Assembly: GCA_036426205.1 (NCBI GenBank)
Contig: CM071568.1
Span: 48,019,248-48,083,247, forward strand
DNA: 64,000 nucleotides
Reading direction: 5' to 3'
DNA from: Ascaphus truei
Taxonomy: Eukaryota; Chordata; Amphibia; Anura; Ascaphidae
Under the pieces are notes generated by a model. It had not been told where the DNA came from. It saw nothing but the letters and a program-made list of their open reading frames with translations, and did not search any database. How positions within the stretch are numbered: position 1 is the first letter of the stretch; the number at the start of each line of letters is the position of its first letter. Shown here one piece after another: positions 20,481 to 32,176 of this stretch. Made by a program: the position numbers and the translations under genes.

Positions 20481-22950
20481 CCCCCCAGCTGTCCCTTCCG
20501 GCTGGCAGGTGCGTTTCCATGTAATGTGCGACCTCGGTTTGCGGCTCCCCCTGCCCCTCTGTTCGCCCGCGTATCCCCTGCCTAATCCGCATTCAACGGT
20601 TGGCACGGCGCTCGCGGCGTTGGGGGCATTATAGCGAACTCTCCCCTGCGCAGTGCCCCGGCCTTGGGGCACGGGCCTTTCCCCCTGCGGCCTCCCCTCC
20701 CCGGGGCGGGTTTGTGGGCTGGGCTTCGGCCAACGTTGCCCCACCACCGAAGGGAAGCTTTGCCAGATGCTACGGCTCTTGTCACTCACCGGAGATACGG
20801 TATGCCATTGGGCGGTGTGTAAGCGTAAGTAAACTTACGAAGTGGTTTCCTGTGCGGGGGTGCGCGATGTGGTGAGGGGGAGGGGGCCGGGTGGGGCGAC
20901 GGTCGGGCGTGGTCAGGGGGTGTTGTTCTGCTTCTCGCTTGTCGCGCGTGTGTACGTTGTCTACCGCTGCTCGGTGAGGGGCGCTGCGGGGCTCCCTGGT
21001 GCGTGTGGTTGGGTAGTCGGGTGGGCTGGCTCCCTCCCGGTGATGCTCTGTATGTGCCTAGGGGTCGTGCGGGTGACTGCTGCGGTGGTGGGTGCGTGGG
21101 TGGCGCATGACCGACTTCACCGTGGGGGGACCTCACGGCGCGCGTCGCCCTTCGCCCCCCCTTCCGATTTGTTGGCGGGGGTGCGTCTGGTTCCGGGGAG
21201 GGAGACGGGTGAGGGGATGTGTAAACAAGACAAGGCGGCACGACGCAGCCGGGGGCGGATCATCGGCAGCTAGCACATCCATCCACACAGGTGACAGCGA
21301 CGACAGCAGTCGTCACAGCACACATCGGACGGCGCGACAGGGACGAGCGCGATGCGAGGGCGTAGCTGAGTAGGGTGGTGGTTGTGGTAGAATAGGGCAC
21401 AGGTGAGGCACAGCACTGGGACACATGCACACAGCACATAGGCAGCCATTCTCCTTCCCCAAGCGGTTGGGGTGAGCGTGGTGGGTGTGGGCTCGCTTCG
21501 GAGTACGAGAATAGGGGGGGCCGTGCACAAAGATGCGGTGGGGTCTGGTATGGTTCGGGACGTAGCACCGCGACCGGTTCGAATGGGGGGCGGCGACGCC
21601 AGATATGGTTTGTCCAGCCCGCAGGTGTTGGGTACCATATGGTGTCGGGGCTCAACGGGTTTGGGGGGGTGGCCTGTATGCTAAAGGGGAGCCACCGCCA
21701 TTTGTATATACAGGCAACATCCCTTTTACAAGGGGATGGGGGCGGGCCCTCTATGGGCTTAGTGATGTGGTATCGGATGATGTCAACGCGTGGCGGGGGG
21801 TCCATGTGAGGGGGGGGGGGTGCCCGGCTATCAGGTCCAGAAAGGATCCTCCCGGAGAGTGGGTGGGGGAGTCACTTGTCATTGGACGCATGAATGCACT
21901 CAGTACATGTCCTATCAGGTGATAATTTTAGAGCGGCGCAGTGGTGGACAACTGTCGCGGGAGGAAGACGGGGGGCGGGCCTGGTGGGGGGGCTGTGTAG
22001 ACACTACGGGCATCGCTCGTTATCCGCCAGGGCGGGGACAGTCACGGGGATAGTGTGTGGGCCTATGCAGGCACTGTGTGAGCTTTTCGTTTGAGGGAAT
22101 TGAACATGGCTCAAGGGCACCTGATTGGAAGTGATCGTCCATGCGGCAGAGGCAACAAAACCGCCACAAAATGGCTGGCGGCTCAGCGGGCAGAGTACTT
22201 GTGGTAGCAGCCGCAGCCTGAGGTTTGCATCAAAATCTATAAATCCGTGCCAAGGGCATGTAGTGTCTGGGAGGGGGAGCAGGATTAAGGGGTCAACCAG
22301 ATGTTTGCTGGGGGGGCTGAGGGGCTAAAAATCCCTACATGTCACCCTAGTCAGCGTGTGGGGGCGCTTGGTAATGGGGCTGTTGAATAAGCAGCTATGT
22401 GGTCAACCAAGCGGCGGCAGCAGACCTTTGTCTGTTCAATGGGTGACTCTGTAACGGACCGTCATCAGTATTCTAAGCTGAATCTGGCAGCCAGGGCCGA
22501 CCTAGTTGTCGCCACCGTGTGTTAACACTTAATTTTTAGGTCATGGGGTTCCTGTATGTGTTTTTTTGAGCATAGTCGGGGCGTCGTCCCCCCAGGCATC
22601 GCAAACCACTTTGTGCGGAGACTCCCTTAATCTTTTGTATACTAACGTCTTACTGTCGATTCTCTATCATGCATCGACATTCATTAAGCTTCACAGCCCT
22701 TTTTCCCACACGTCATTCTTATTTTCTCTCCACGTGACTGGACTTGGGGGCATCTACCTCGTACACCCTGGTCCGTCCACTACCATACGAAAATTGCGGT
22801 TCCTCCCTCGGTCGTTCGCTATAGGTGGATCCTGGTATGGGATGGGTATGACCACTAGTTGAGCTTGCCAGAGTTGCCCATCGACTCCTCACACTGGGGT
22901 TAAATAGGGCATAGTTGGTCATTACCGAGTAACTTATTGAAGCGGGTCTC
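20481..22950. other. Mixed-composition block, no gene recognised
   Basis: Base composition is nearer normal but GC-rich and CpG-rich. No LINE match, transposon end or known protein is seen in six frames. The many ORFs of 60-180 codons overlap each other on both strands and carry no motif. It may be noise of a different kind from its neighbours or real unplaced DNA. I cannot tell which. Confidence 0.4.
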
Positions 22951-25640
22951 GCAGTCCCGGGTGTGCCTTGGGGGGGTGGGCAGTTAGGCAGGTATAGCTT
23001 TAGAATCCCCGAGTAGCAGGGGGGTACCGAGGTGGTCAGGTGGGATATGAACCGGGGTGCGCCTCGCGGGGGTCCTTGCGCTGGGGTCCAAGAATACTCA
23101 TATGTGATATTCTCTCATCCAATGGAGAAAGAATAGAAGGCAGGGCTCACTTAGATCCTATTACGGGGGTGGGGCCGGGCATCAACGATTGGGGTCGCAA
23201 GGTGGGTCAGAATTTCTTCAACACCTTACCCAGTTGTATGGAGGCGGTGTATGATTGCTGTGATAGGTGCGTGTTACTATCGCCGGTGGGCGGGGATAGG
23301 TGAGGGCTACTTGACTTTTCGCCTTATGGCGTAAGGGAATAGAGGTCCAGAGCGAGGGGGACATATGGGGGGGGGGAGGGGGTAGGGTAGCGGAGCTGTA
23401 GTCAGGACAATTTTCGGAATGGGTTGGGGGTGCAGGGCTAAGGTGTGGCGGTGGGGGGCTAGGTGGAACCCGTGGCGGGGGCACGCTTTTTCCATCCTTT
23501 TCGCCTCCGCCCCTCCGTTTTCCTCTTGGTTTTTTTTTTACTACTCTTACTTCGACTCAGTTCCCCCCGCTCGCCCTTCTTTTTTTCTCCTTTTTTAACT
23601 CCTCCCACCTCTTATTCCTCTCCTTCACACTCAGGGTCCCCCTCTGTCTATACTCCTTTCCATTATTTTCCTCTTTTTTTTCCCTCTGTCTTCTTTTTCC
23701 ACCCTCTTCCTACTCCTATTCCCCCGCCTTTTCCCTCTTCCAATTCCTTTTCTTGCCTCCCCCTCAAATCCTCGCCGCTCTGTACGACGCTCTGAATCTA
23801 TACCCCGTCTTCCTTTTTCTCTTCCAGTCTCCTGTCTTTCCTATCTTTCTAGACGCGACTCCCTCACGCTTAAGGCCCCGATCTATTGCGTCCCCCCAGC
23901 CACTCTACAACCGTTTCCTTCCCTCAGCCCCGTGTTTTCTAACACCTTCTCTCTCTTGAACTTCCCTTGCTCCCGTCTTCTAGGCTCTTAAACTTTAATT
24001 CCTCCTAACCATTCACCCACCTTCTTCTTTCCTCGTTTCTTAGATCAAACTATTACCTTCTCATGGCCCTGTCTCCTTTTCTCTCTCTTAGATGGTTACC
24101 TCGTCCTTACCCCCCCTCTAGCCAATCGAGCTGTGCTTTTTTTCTTCCCTTCACACCCCTCTCATTTTCTTCCTACCGTCCCCCTTTTTATTCTTCTACC
24201 CTTCCCTTATTTCCTCTTTTTTCCTTCCTCGTCTCACTGCCCCCTTCTCTTTATACTTCTGCTTTCTCCCCCGCCCCTCTTTCCCCCCATCCCTATTCCC
24301 TATTTTTTTTACCAAGGGCCTAACCCTTATTTCGCCACCCCTCCTATCAATCACTACCCTGCATACCACGCCCCCCATCTTCCAGTTGAAGTGCCTCTCA
24401 TTCCCCCGCTATTCTCCTTTTCGAGCTCTCGTCACGGACGCATTCCTCGCTGCCGCCCACCAAATACTCCCGCACGCCCTGCGACCCCCGGCCCCCCGTT
24501 TCCGCCCGGATCAAGATTCCCTTTTTCGACCCCTATCATATCAAAATAATGCGCAGGAGCAGAACCCTCCTTCTGAACCACCCCTTCCCCTCACCCTCAT
24601 CTATCACTTATTCTCCTTTATACCTCCTACTTTCCTCTTCTATCCCGCTGCTCCACTCCCGCCCACCTCATCCGCCCCACCCCCTCTTCCCCCCCCCTCT
24701 CTTTAGTACCCCTCTCGCTCCCTTTCGTTCCCTTTATTGTCCTGCCCTCCCCACCTTTCATTTTTTTCCCCCCTCCTTCCCCCCTAATAGATACTGTCCT
24801 TTATTACACCGGCACAAACATCCTGACCATATATACTCCTTCCACCAGCATGCCCGCGACCTAAACCCTAGCCCTAGGCCTTTTCGCGCGAATCAACCCG
24901 CCAAACCCATCAGCCCAAGCCCTAATGCCCAATATCTACACAATTCCCCTCCCCACTTCCCTTCTTATTGGTCTATCTCTTGACTGTACACGCTCCACCC
25001 ACGGTATCACACCCAGGCCTTCGCTGCGATCGACTTAGGTGTTTCTCTGCCCTTCGTTTTGTTTGCCACCCATATTAGCTTTTTATTCTACTCCTACCTC
25101 TTTTTTTCTTTTTTCTTTCTCTCTTTCTCGAAATAGGTTGTTGTTCACTTTTTCCTAGAACTTTTCTTGGCTCTCTTTTTTCTTTTATTCTGTGAGCATC
25201 CCGTAGGTCACAGACTGTCTGTGATTTTTCAAACGTCCGCGCTACCATCGCTCCCACCCCCAGGTTCGCACTCCGCCCCTCTCTTTCCTTTCTTTTGTCT
25301 CTTCTTTATTTTGTCCTTCCCACCCCCTTCCACCTTATCCCTGACCCCTCCCCTTTTCCAGTCGCTACCACCTTGTCTTTCTACCCCCCCCCGTACAAGA
25401 CCTCTTTCTTCCGAATCCTTTCTCTTACCTATTGTCGTCTCCCGCGTGCCACCCTACTTTTTTTATCCCTTCCGCTGAGTTTTTTTCTCTTTTCACCCTC
25501 CACTTTTCCCACCCCCTCCTTGTCTTCAACATCCACCCGTGGCTCCCATTACTTTCCCTTTTTCTTGTGCTACCTACCAATGGGGGTCCGTGTTCTTCCC
25601 TCTCCCCTCGTTTCTCCCTGGTCTTGGTAACTTGGCTACC
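22951..25640. other. G-rich then C/T-rich low-complexity block
   Basis: G-rich to about 23480, then more than 2 kb of pyrimidine-rich plus strand (to about 25640) with T and C homopolymers and very few purines. No repeat period or gene is visible. The switch from G-dominated to C/T-dominated sequence at about 23480 is abrupt. Confidence 0.45.
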
Positions 25641-25734
25641 GTTACATATGAACCCGGAGCGCGTGTGTGTTTGTGTTATCGTCGTGATGATGGCGCCTAG
25701 GCTTATGTCTCGGACACTGGCTTGTGCACTGCGC

Positions 25735-28700
25735 TACAATAAAATTATGAGGAGAGAAGTTTAACCAAACTGCAGGAGAACTCCTCAGAGAAGGACAAGA
25801 GGGGCTTGCTTCTGGCGGCAACCAAATACTGGCAGTGTTGAAATAAGGCCGACTCCTAGCTTCCGGCCCCTATGTAAAGGACAGCGGCTGGTGGGAGTCG
25901 GCAGTGTGCCCAAATACTCTCCTGTGCTGCTCAGTTCCCCGTGGAGGACCTCCAACTCAATCCTCCGGCGGGACGGGGAACCAAGACTGAAATAGTAGCC
26001 TTCTCTTCATAAACCGGTGCTCATCTTCCTCTCGCCGGGGGTTGGCCCGGGTTTCGCGCAAGAAAAGGGGTGCCGCCGCGGCGGTCCGAGTCTGGTAATC
26101 TGGTGTCTGGGTGACAAGGCGAGGGTTAGTGCAAGTGGCGGTATGTGTGATGGGAGTCAGCTGCGACTGGCTCCGAGTGAGGAATACATGAACTTTCCTC
26201 AGGCATGCCCGAGGGGTGGAGGCAGAGGACACATGCCTGGTTGGACCAGTATGCCGTGCGGGGCGCCCCAGACGCTGCTTGAGGTTTTGGTGTCGCGCTC
26301 TGCGTCTGTCGGGGTGTTTTCTGTGTTTATCCGAGGCATTCTGCGTCTTCCTGTCTCGATTAGTTCCAATTGTGTGGGTTGAGTGGCCCCTTTCATCCAG
26401 GGCAGGCGGGCGGGGTAAGCGCGGGCTTCTTGGTGTTTTGGTGGAGCGGGGGTTCTTGGCGGTAGGGGGGGGGGTCTCACGCAAAATTCGGAGAGCTGAG
26501 TTATAGGTTGACAAGGCTCTCCGGTCTGCAAAACCCCCTCGATGAAGGTGCTGTGAGTCGTGGGGTGGATGGCATCTTTAATCTCCTGGATCAACGACAG
26601 CAACACGCGGGCATAAGCAGACCCTAGTGGCGCGAGCTCCCTCTGCTCCTACCCAGCTCCCGCCGCTCAAAGTCCAGGAGATCCCGACTCTGGTCACCTG
26701 CGCCAGGATTAGCCGGCGGCAATAGAGGGTGAATCCAACATCCGAGCCCCCCACTGCCGGATTATACAGCAGGGGCTCGGCGAGGATATCAACCCCCCCC
26801 GCCTGTTTCTCTTCCTGGTCGCGGAGACCAATTCCAGGCCTTCAGTAAGTCCCGGTAGTATCCGGCACGCACCGAAGGTCTCTACCTAAACCCCTCAGCC
26901 TGATGATAAGCAATTGCCGTCTCATACCTCATTTGCGCAGCTGGCGAAAGAAAAAGGTCGCCAGCTGCACCACTGCGAACGGATCTGCGAATGGTATCTC
27001 TGCAGGTACTGGAGGCTGGAGTGGTGTACTGGGAGCGACACAAACCACTCGCCCTGTCCACCTCCTCCAAGAGCAACCAACTCCCGCAGAGACCCATGCT
27101 TCCCCATCCAAGGAAATCCATCACCTCCTCTGGATCTTGTTGATAAATCGGGGGTTGGACCCATGGCTATCAGCCGGTGCCAAAGCTGACTGGCCACCAA
27201 TCTGGTGATCACCAGGGTCCTTCCCCTAAGGGAAGCATTCTCGACAGATACACCCATGACCCCAGACGAGCAATGACCCGTTCTTCAAGATCACTGAAGT
27301 TTTCTGGGGCCGGGTCCTCCTAGCAGACAGGTAGACTCCCAGATACTTGAGAGTATCGCTCTCCCACGAGACATTCCGAAACGTGGGGGGCAAAGAGTCC
27401 CCTTGTAAGGGACCCACCAATTGCCGGAGCACTTGACCATTTGATCCGAGCAGAAGAGGCCGCGTTGTAGACCTCTTGGCCGCTTTTGCCCGCTCTAGAT
27501 CATCTAAGTCCTGGGCCACAGGACCACGTCATCGGCATAAGCCACAGACTACTCGCATGTCGTTTCCTCCCGCAGCACCACCCGGTGAGCTCCTCCTCAG
27601 TAGACAGAGGAAGGGCTCAATGCCACGCGCTACAGTTTGCCCAGACAGGGGGCACCCTTCGTACTCCCCCGACCAAAACACAAAAGGTGCCGTCAGGGAC
27701 CATTGATCTCTCACCAGACACTCTGCAGACGTACAGCATCTGGAGAAAGCCCACAAATTGTGGCCAAAGCCAAACGCCCGCAGGGTCTGCATAAGTAACG
27801 GTGATCCACTCTGTCAAACGCCTTCTCCTGATCTAGGCGAAAGGCGATGATAGACCAGTCCTCTGCGCGTATGCATCAGGTCCCGTACCAAAAAATGTTG
27901 TCATGATTCTCCGGCCCGGGACAGTATAGACTTGGTTCGGGGTGAATCACCTCTGCCAGCACGGACTTGAGCCTCAGCGAAAGCGCTTTGGCTACGATCT
28001 TATTCCGTGCTGAGCAGTGAGACCGGTCCGCCAATTAGAGATCTGACGGAGATCCCCCTTCTTTGGCAGCAAAGACAGTATTGCCCGCCGACACGAAATG
28101 GCATCTCACCGATCTCAAGGGCTTCGGCTAGGACCTCCGGTGAAATCAGGTCCCAGCATCTCCCAGAAAAACCGAAGAACTCCACAGTCAGCCCGTCTAG
28201 CCCCGGCGCTTTTTCCGTGGGACATGAGATGAGGGCTTCAGAGAGCTCGCCATCTCAAAGGTAACCGCACGGCTCCCTTCCATCCTCACTGACCGGGAAC
28301 CCCCCCATAAGACCCTGCATTATCTGGCTGGATGACTCCGGAGAGAAAATATCTACATAGAATCTCCGGGTTCTGTCCCGGATGCTCCCGGGTCAGTCAG
28401 AGGGGTACCGTCCTCTGCCAACAGGCATGTGATATGTCACGGTTTCCCCTCTTTTTCTCCAGCGCGTAGAATAAGCGCGACCCGCGATCCATCTCTCGAA
28501 GGAAGTTGATGCGGATCGCACAAACGCCCCCCGAGCTCTCCGATCTTCCAAGTCCCGGAGATGCACTTCCTCTCCACGTACATACTCGTGCAGGTATTGG
28601 TCTCCTCGCCACAGACAGCCCTTCTCGAGATCGGCACCTCTCCCTGAGGGCCTCGGATCTCAGCATCCCACGCCGTCCGCTGGCACCTTTTGTGTACTCC

Positions 28701-29340
28701 TGAACACGAAGCGCAGATGAACCTTCGCCACGTCCCACCACTGCTCTAACGTGGCAAAGTCTGACCCTGCAACCTCTCCCAGGCCATCCAAAAGTCTCGG
28801 CCGTCGTCGCAAACCCCTTGTCCTCCAACAACGTATTGTTGAAGTGCCAATATGGCGCCGAGGGTGCTGCAGGTAGCAGCGTCACCGTCACGGACGCACA
28901 ATTGTGGCCCGAAAACGGCGCCACCTAATGGCACTGGACTGGGCTCGTGACAGGCTGTGGCTGGAAATATACACCTTGTCGATCCGGGACCAGGCATCCT
29001 TCACCCCTAAACACCACAACGGGTGAACTCAGTGGATGCCTCAGGATGTTTTTCTCGCCAGACGTCTACCAAGGTTAGCGGGTGATGACCTCCCCGCAAG
29101 GCCGACGCAGAACCGGGTGTGCTCCGACCATTCCGTTCTTTCCGAGCCTCGAGGTACAGTTAAAAATCACCCCCGACACCAACGTATTCTGTCTGCGTCG
29201 ACTGTCTCCAGGTATTCAGACATTCTGCTAAGAACTGCCTTCTCAGGGGTCCGTTGGCAGGAGCATACACGTTCAGGAAATTAAACGTGTATTCCTCGTG
29301 TCGGAACCCTGATATGCAAAAGGCGACCTGTGGAAACAGA
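25735..29340 (-). pseudogene. Indel-ridden duplicate of LINE ORF2
   Basis: Collinear with 7577-10945 of the clean ORF2, from a shared gaggagagaagtttaacc at the left to aggcgacctg at the right. It is broken by dozens of one- and two-base indels, mostly in homopolymers, and by a badly scrambled stretch at about 25830-26480. Recognisable pieces include the C-terminal region, the RT core (YADD region near 27530) and part of the endonuclease. Indels at this density without matching substitutions look like uncorrected long-read error rather than decay. The last 290 bp or so of ORF2 and the 3' UTR are missing. Confidence 0.8.
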
Positions 29341-29444
29341 NNNNNNNNNNNNNNNNNNNNNNNNNNNNNNNNNNNNNNNNNNNNNNNNNNNNNNNNNNNN
29401 NNNNNNNNNNNNNNNNNNNNNNNNNNNNNNNNNNNNNNNNNNNN
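29341..29444. other. Assembly gap (104 N)
   Basis: Unknown bases. On the left the sequence is in the endonuclease part of ORF2. On the right it is in the middle of ORF1, in the 21-bp repeat. On a normal LINE map about 1.1 kb should lie between these points, so the gap size is not the true distance or the join is wrong. Confidence 0.99.
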
Positions 29445-30342
29445 TGGCACCCCCCATCCGCGGAGGGCTCTCACCAACCATGGGGGGGCACTCCTTAGCA
29501 AGGGCTTCATTGGGAGGGTCTTTCCCACGTTCTACTCCACAAAGTGCCCGCCCAAAACTCTCACCAAGAGGTTCAGGTCAACAACTCCCAGATGTAATCG
29601 GAAGTGCTCACCACAACACCCTCCAACCCTCACCACGGGGGTCAGCCCTAACCCATCTCCTTCCTCTGGTGACGCAAACCGGGCTTTTTATCCCTATGTG
29701 CGTCACCGAGGCGGTACAGGCCGAGGGGGTCTTGGCTGGCTCTGAAGATAGGTGCACTCGCATGTCAAATTTATACCGAAGCACAATCTCCAGGGGAGCT
29801 CTCCAACCGAGAGGGCGTGGGAGGTTCCCCAACTTCCCCAGAGGCATCGGTTACCCTCCACTGCATCTCCTTCCAGAAATTCGGGGGGGGGCTGTACATT
29901 TGTGATCCGGCTTACACTGGTTTAATCCCAACCAGTGGGTCGGACAGGACCACCCTTGTGCGGAACTGATTTTTCTTTCCGCTTCCGAGACTTCAGGGTA
30001 ACATAATATGGTTCACGCTCAACCTCCTCAATCACCCTCTTATTGGTTTTAAATTTGCTCTCTCTGGGGATTGATTTCCCAGGAGAGGTGGCCGCTGTCC
30101 TCCATAGCAGGAGTTTCCTCCCTCCCGCTCCCCTTCACCCTGTACGTGCTTACAATGGGGTTAGGGGGTTCTTGGGGGGGGAAGCGACAGAGGGTGACTG
30201 TTTTGGGGTGACTTTTTTCTTCCCCCTCTTTTTTTAGAGGAGGTTCAGATGTCACTGTTTGGTTGCGACAGTGACATCTTCTGTGGTCCCAGGGGGGACC
30301 TGGCCCTCAAGCTCTTTTCCTTCTCCCTCTGTTCTTGGGGAG
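29445..30342 (-). pseudogene. Indel-ridden duplicate of the ORF1 middle part
   Basis: Collinear with about 31370-32285 of the clean ORF1, with many small indels. It includes the region around the in-frame TAA (near 30236). It ends at 30342, where the sequence jumps back to the ORF2 N-terminus. It overlaps in content with the clean ORF1 just downstream, so it is either part of another LINE copy or an unresolved second version of the same one. Confidence 0.75.
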
Positions 30343-30623
30343 AGGTTCAGGCGACCTGGAACAACAGCTTTGGCAAGCAGCAGCTCAGGTTGAAAGGATT
30401 CAGAGAACAGGGTCACCACCCCACAAGATGTCGAAGTGAGGTGGCTGAAAAAGACCTTGCCTCGCCACTCCAGATGCCAGCTGGCTTCAGCCTCTGGAGT
30501 GGTATGGGTTTCCTGCAGGAAACTCACAGAATACTTCCCCTTTTGTAAAAAGGAGAGTACCTGGAACCTTCGAAACCCGTCCTTACATCCATTTACGTTT
30601 AGCGTACCGATGCTCAAAGCCAT
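30343..30623 (-). CDS. LINE ORF2p, N-terminal fragment
   Basis: It starts MALSIGTLNVNG at 30623, as in the complete ORF2, and holds the first 94 or so residues of the endonuclease, including N9 and E38. It is cut at 30343 by an abrupt junction with ORF1-derived sequence. The ORF continues to 30252 only by chance, in the wrong frame context. It is a broken copy caused by the junction, not by mutation within it. Confidence 0.8.
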
Positions 30624-30655
30624 TGGTAATCAAGAGTCTTGATTCCCATAGGCGC

Positions 30656-32176
30656 TCAGGGTACTATACCCCGAGAAGCCTTTACGTGCTCTCGCAACAC
30701 TTTGTTAAACTTTAGGACCCGAGTATGTTCGATAGTCCCGGAAAGTTTGGCCTTGTGGTTAGCCTTGATGTATACTCTGAGAGATTGGAGAATGACCGAA
30801 GCATCCTTCCACCTCTCAAGGGCCAACTGCACCTTCGTATGTCCGTGTCTGCAGAGGGTATCATCCAGGAAGCTATCTAGCTCCCGGGCAGGGATAATGG
30901 TGATCGAGGAGTCCACCGACTCCATGGTGCCAGAGGACTCCCCTCTGAGCCCCAACTCCCCAGGCTCCTCTTGGCTGGAGAATTCAAGACCCCCGTCCTT
31001 CTCTGCGGGGGCCTCTCTCAGCCCTAGATTGGATCCCCTCCTCGGTGTTTCCACGAGGGGGTCCACTGTGCTCTCCACCTCCATCCCCGAGTCAGGATGT
31101 TCAGGGGCAGCTGGTGGCAACATGGCAGAGGCAGTGGTCTCCCGAGAGTCCTCGGGGGCCACAGAAGCACACGTGCCACGGGTGTTCACATCACCCACGG
31201 GAGGGCACTCACCAGCCGCGGGAGGGCCCTCACCATCCGCGGGAGGGCCTCCACCGTCCGCGGGAGGGCCCCCACCATCCGCGGGAGGGCCTCCACCATC
31301 CACGGGAGGGCCCTCACCATCCGCGGGAGGGCCCCCACCATCCGCGGGAGGGCCCCCACCATCCGCGGGAGGGCACCCACCATCCGCGGGAGAGCTCTCA
31401 CCAACCATGGGGGGGCACTCCTTAGCAAGGGCTTCATTGGGAGGGTCTTTCCCAGCGTTCACTCCCAACAAAGTGCCCGCCCAAAACTCTGCACCAAGAG
31501 GGTTCAGGTCAGACAACTCCCAGATGTAATCGGAAGTGCTCACCACAACACCCTCCAAACCCTCATCCACGGGGGTCAGCCCTAACCCATCTCCTTCCTC
31601 TGGTGACGCAAACCGGGGCTTTTTATCCCTATGTGCGTCACCCGAAGGCGGTACAGCCGAAGGGGGATCTTGGCTGGCTCTGAAGATAGGTGCACTCGGC
31701 ATGTCAAATTTACCGAAGCACAATTCTCCAGGGGATGCTCTCCAACCGAGAGGGGCGCTGGGAGGTTCCCCAACGTCCCCAGAGGCATCGGGTACCTCCA
31801 GCTGCATTCCTTCCAGAAATTCGAGGGGGGTGGGCTGTACATTTGTGGGATCCGGCTTACACTGGTTAATCCCAACCAGTGGGTCGGACAGGACCACCTT
31901 GTGCGGAACTGATTTTTCTTTCCGCTTCCGAGACTTCAGAGGGTAAACATAATATGGTTCACGCTCAACCTCCTCAATCACCCTCTTATTGGTTTTAAAT
32001 TTGCTCTTCCTGGGGATTGATTTCCCAGGAGAGGGTGCCGCTGTCTCCATAGCAGGAGTTTCCTCCCGCTCCCCTTCACCCTGTACGGTGCTTACAATGG
32101 GGTTAGGGGGTTCTTGGGGGGGGACAGCGACAGAGGGTGACTGTTTTGGGGTGACTTTTTTCTTCCCCCTCTTTTT
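30656..32176 (-). CDS. LINE ORF1p, part b (after the in-frame TAA)
   Basis: 506 codons in the same frame as part a, separated from it only by TAA at 32177-32179. Residues directly after the stop are basic (KKRGKKK). The first ATG downstream is at 32050 (METAAPSPGK). It has a basic stretch (KSRKRKEK), an acidic/proline-rich middle, an array of 7-residue GGGPPAD repeats (31190-31410) and a C-terminus ending KASRGIVP. It is expressed either by readthrough of part a, by reinitiation at 32050, or not at all. ORF1 proteins of Tx1-type LINEs bind nucleic acid and chaperone the RNP, but I recognise no domain in this half. Confidence 0.7.
   Translation of the reverse strand, partial: KKRGKKKVTPKQSPSVAVPPQEPPNPIVSTVQGEGEREETPAMETAAPSPGKSIPRKSKFKTNKRVIEEVEREPYYVYPLKSRKRKEKSVPHKVVLSDPLVGINQCKPDPTNVQPTPLEFLEGMQLEVPDASGDVGEPPSAPLGWRASPGELCFGKFDMPSAPIFRASQDPPSAVPPSGDAHRDKKPRFASPEEGDGLGLTPVDEGLEGVVVSTSDYIWELSDLNPLGAEFWAGTLLGVNAGKDPPNEALAKECPPMVGESSPADGGCPPADGGGPPADGGGPPADGEGPPVDGGGPPADGGGPPADGGGPPADGEGPPAAGECPPVGDVNTRGTCASVAPEDSRETTASAMLPPAAPEHPDSGMEVESTVDPLVETPRRGSNLGLREAPAEKDGGLEFSSQEEPGELGLRGESSGTMESVDSSITIIPARELDSFLDDTLCRHGHTKVQLALERWKDASVILQSLRVYIKANHKAKLSGTIEHTRVLKFNKVLREHVKASRGIVP
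31190..31410 (-). repeat. 21-bp tandem repeat within ORF1 (GGGPPAD)
   Basis: About nine to ten imperfect units of ccatccgcgggagggccc plus three bases, encoding PPADGGG and variants (ADGEG, VDGGG). Copy A (11790-11868) has fewer units before it breaks. Noisy copies have variable unit numbers. A GC-rich array like this is prone to both true length variation and assembly collapse. Confidence 0.85.

Noticed and set aside
22150..22260. Possible tRNA-like stretch (ctcagcgggcagag)
   Set aside because: No cloverleaf with matching acceptor and anticodon stems can be formed, and the sequence around it is doubtful.
13759..25764. Dozens of ORFs of 60-230 codons, many rich in Pro, Ser, Leu or Gly
   Set aside because: They arise because G-run or C/T-run DNA lacks stop codons. 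They overlap on both strands and have no domain, and the underlying sequence is itself doubtful.
31190..31410. CRISPR-like array of short repeats
   Set aside because: Units are 21 bp with no spacers, lie in frame inside ORF1, and the genome is eukaryotic.
30639..31529. 296-codon plus-strand ORF opposite ORF1, and similar plus-strand ORFs at 11220-12234
   Set aside because: They are antisense shadows of the LINE ORF1; the GC-rich 21-bp repeat keeps all frames open.
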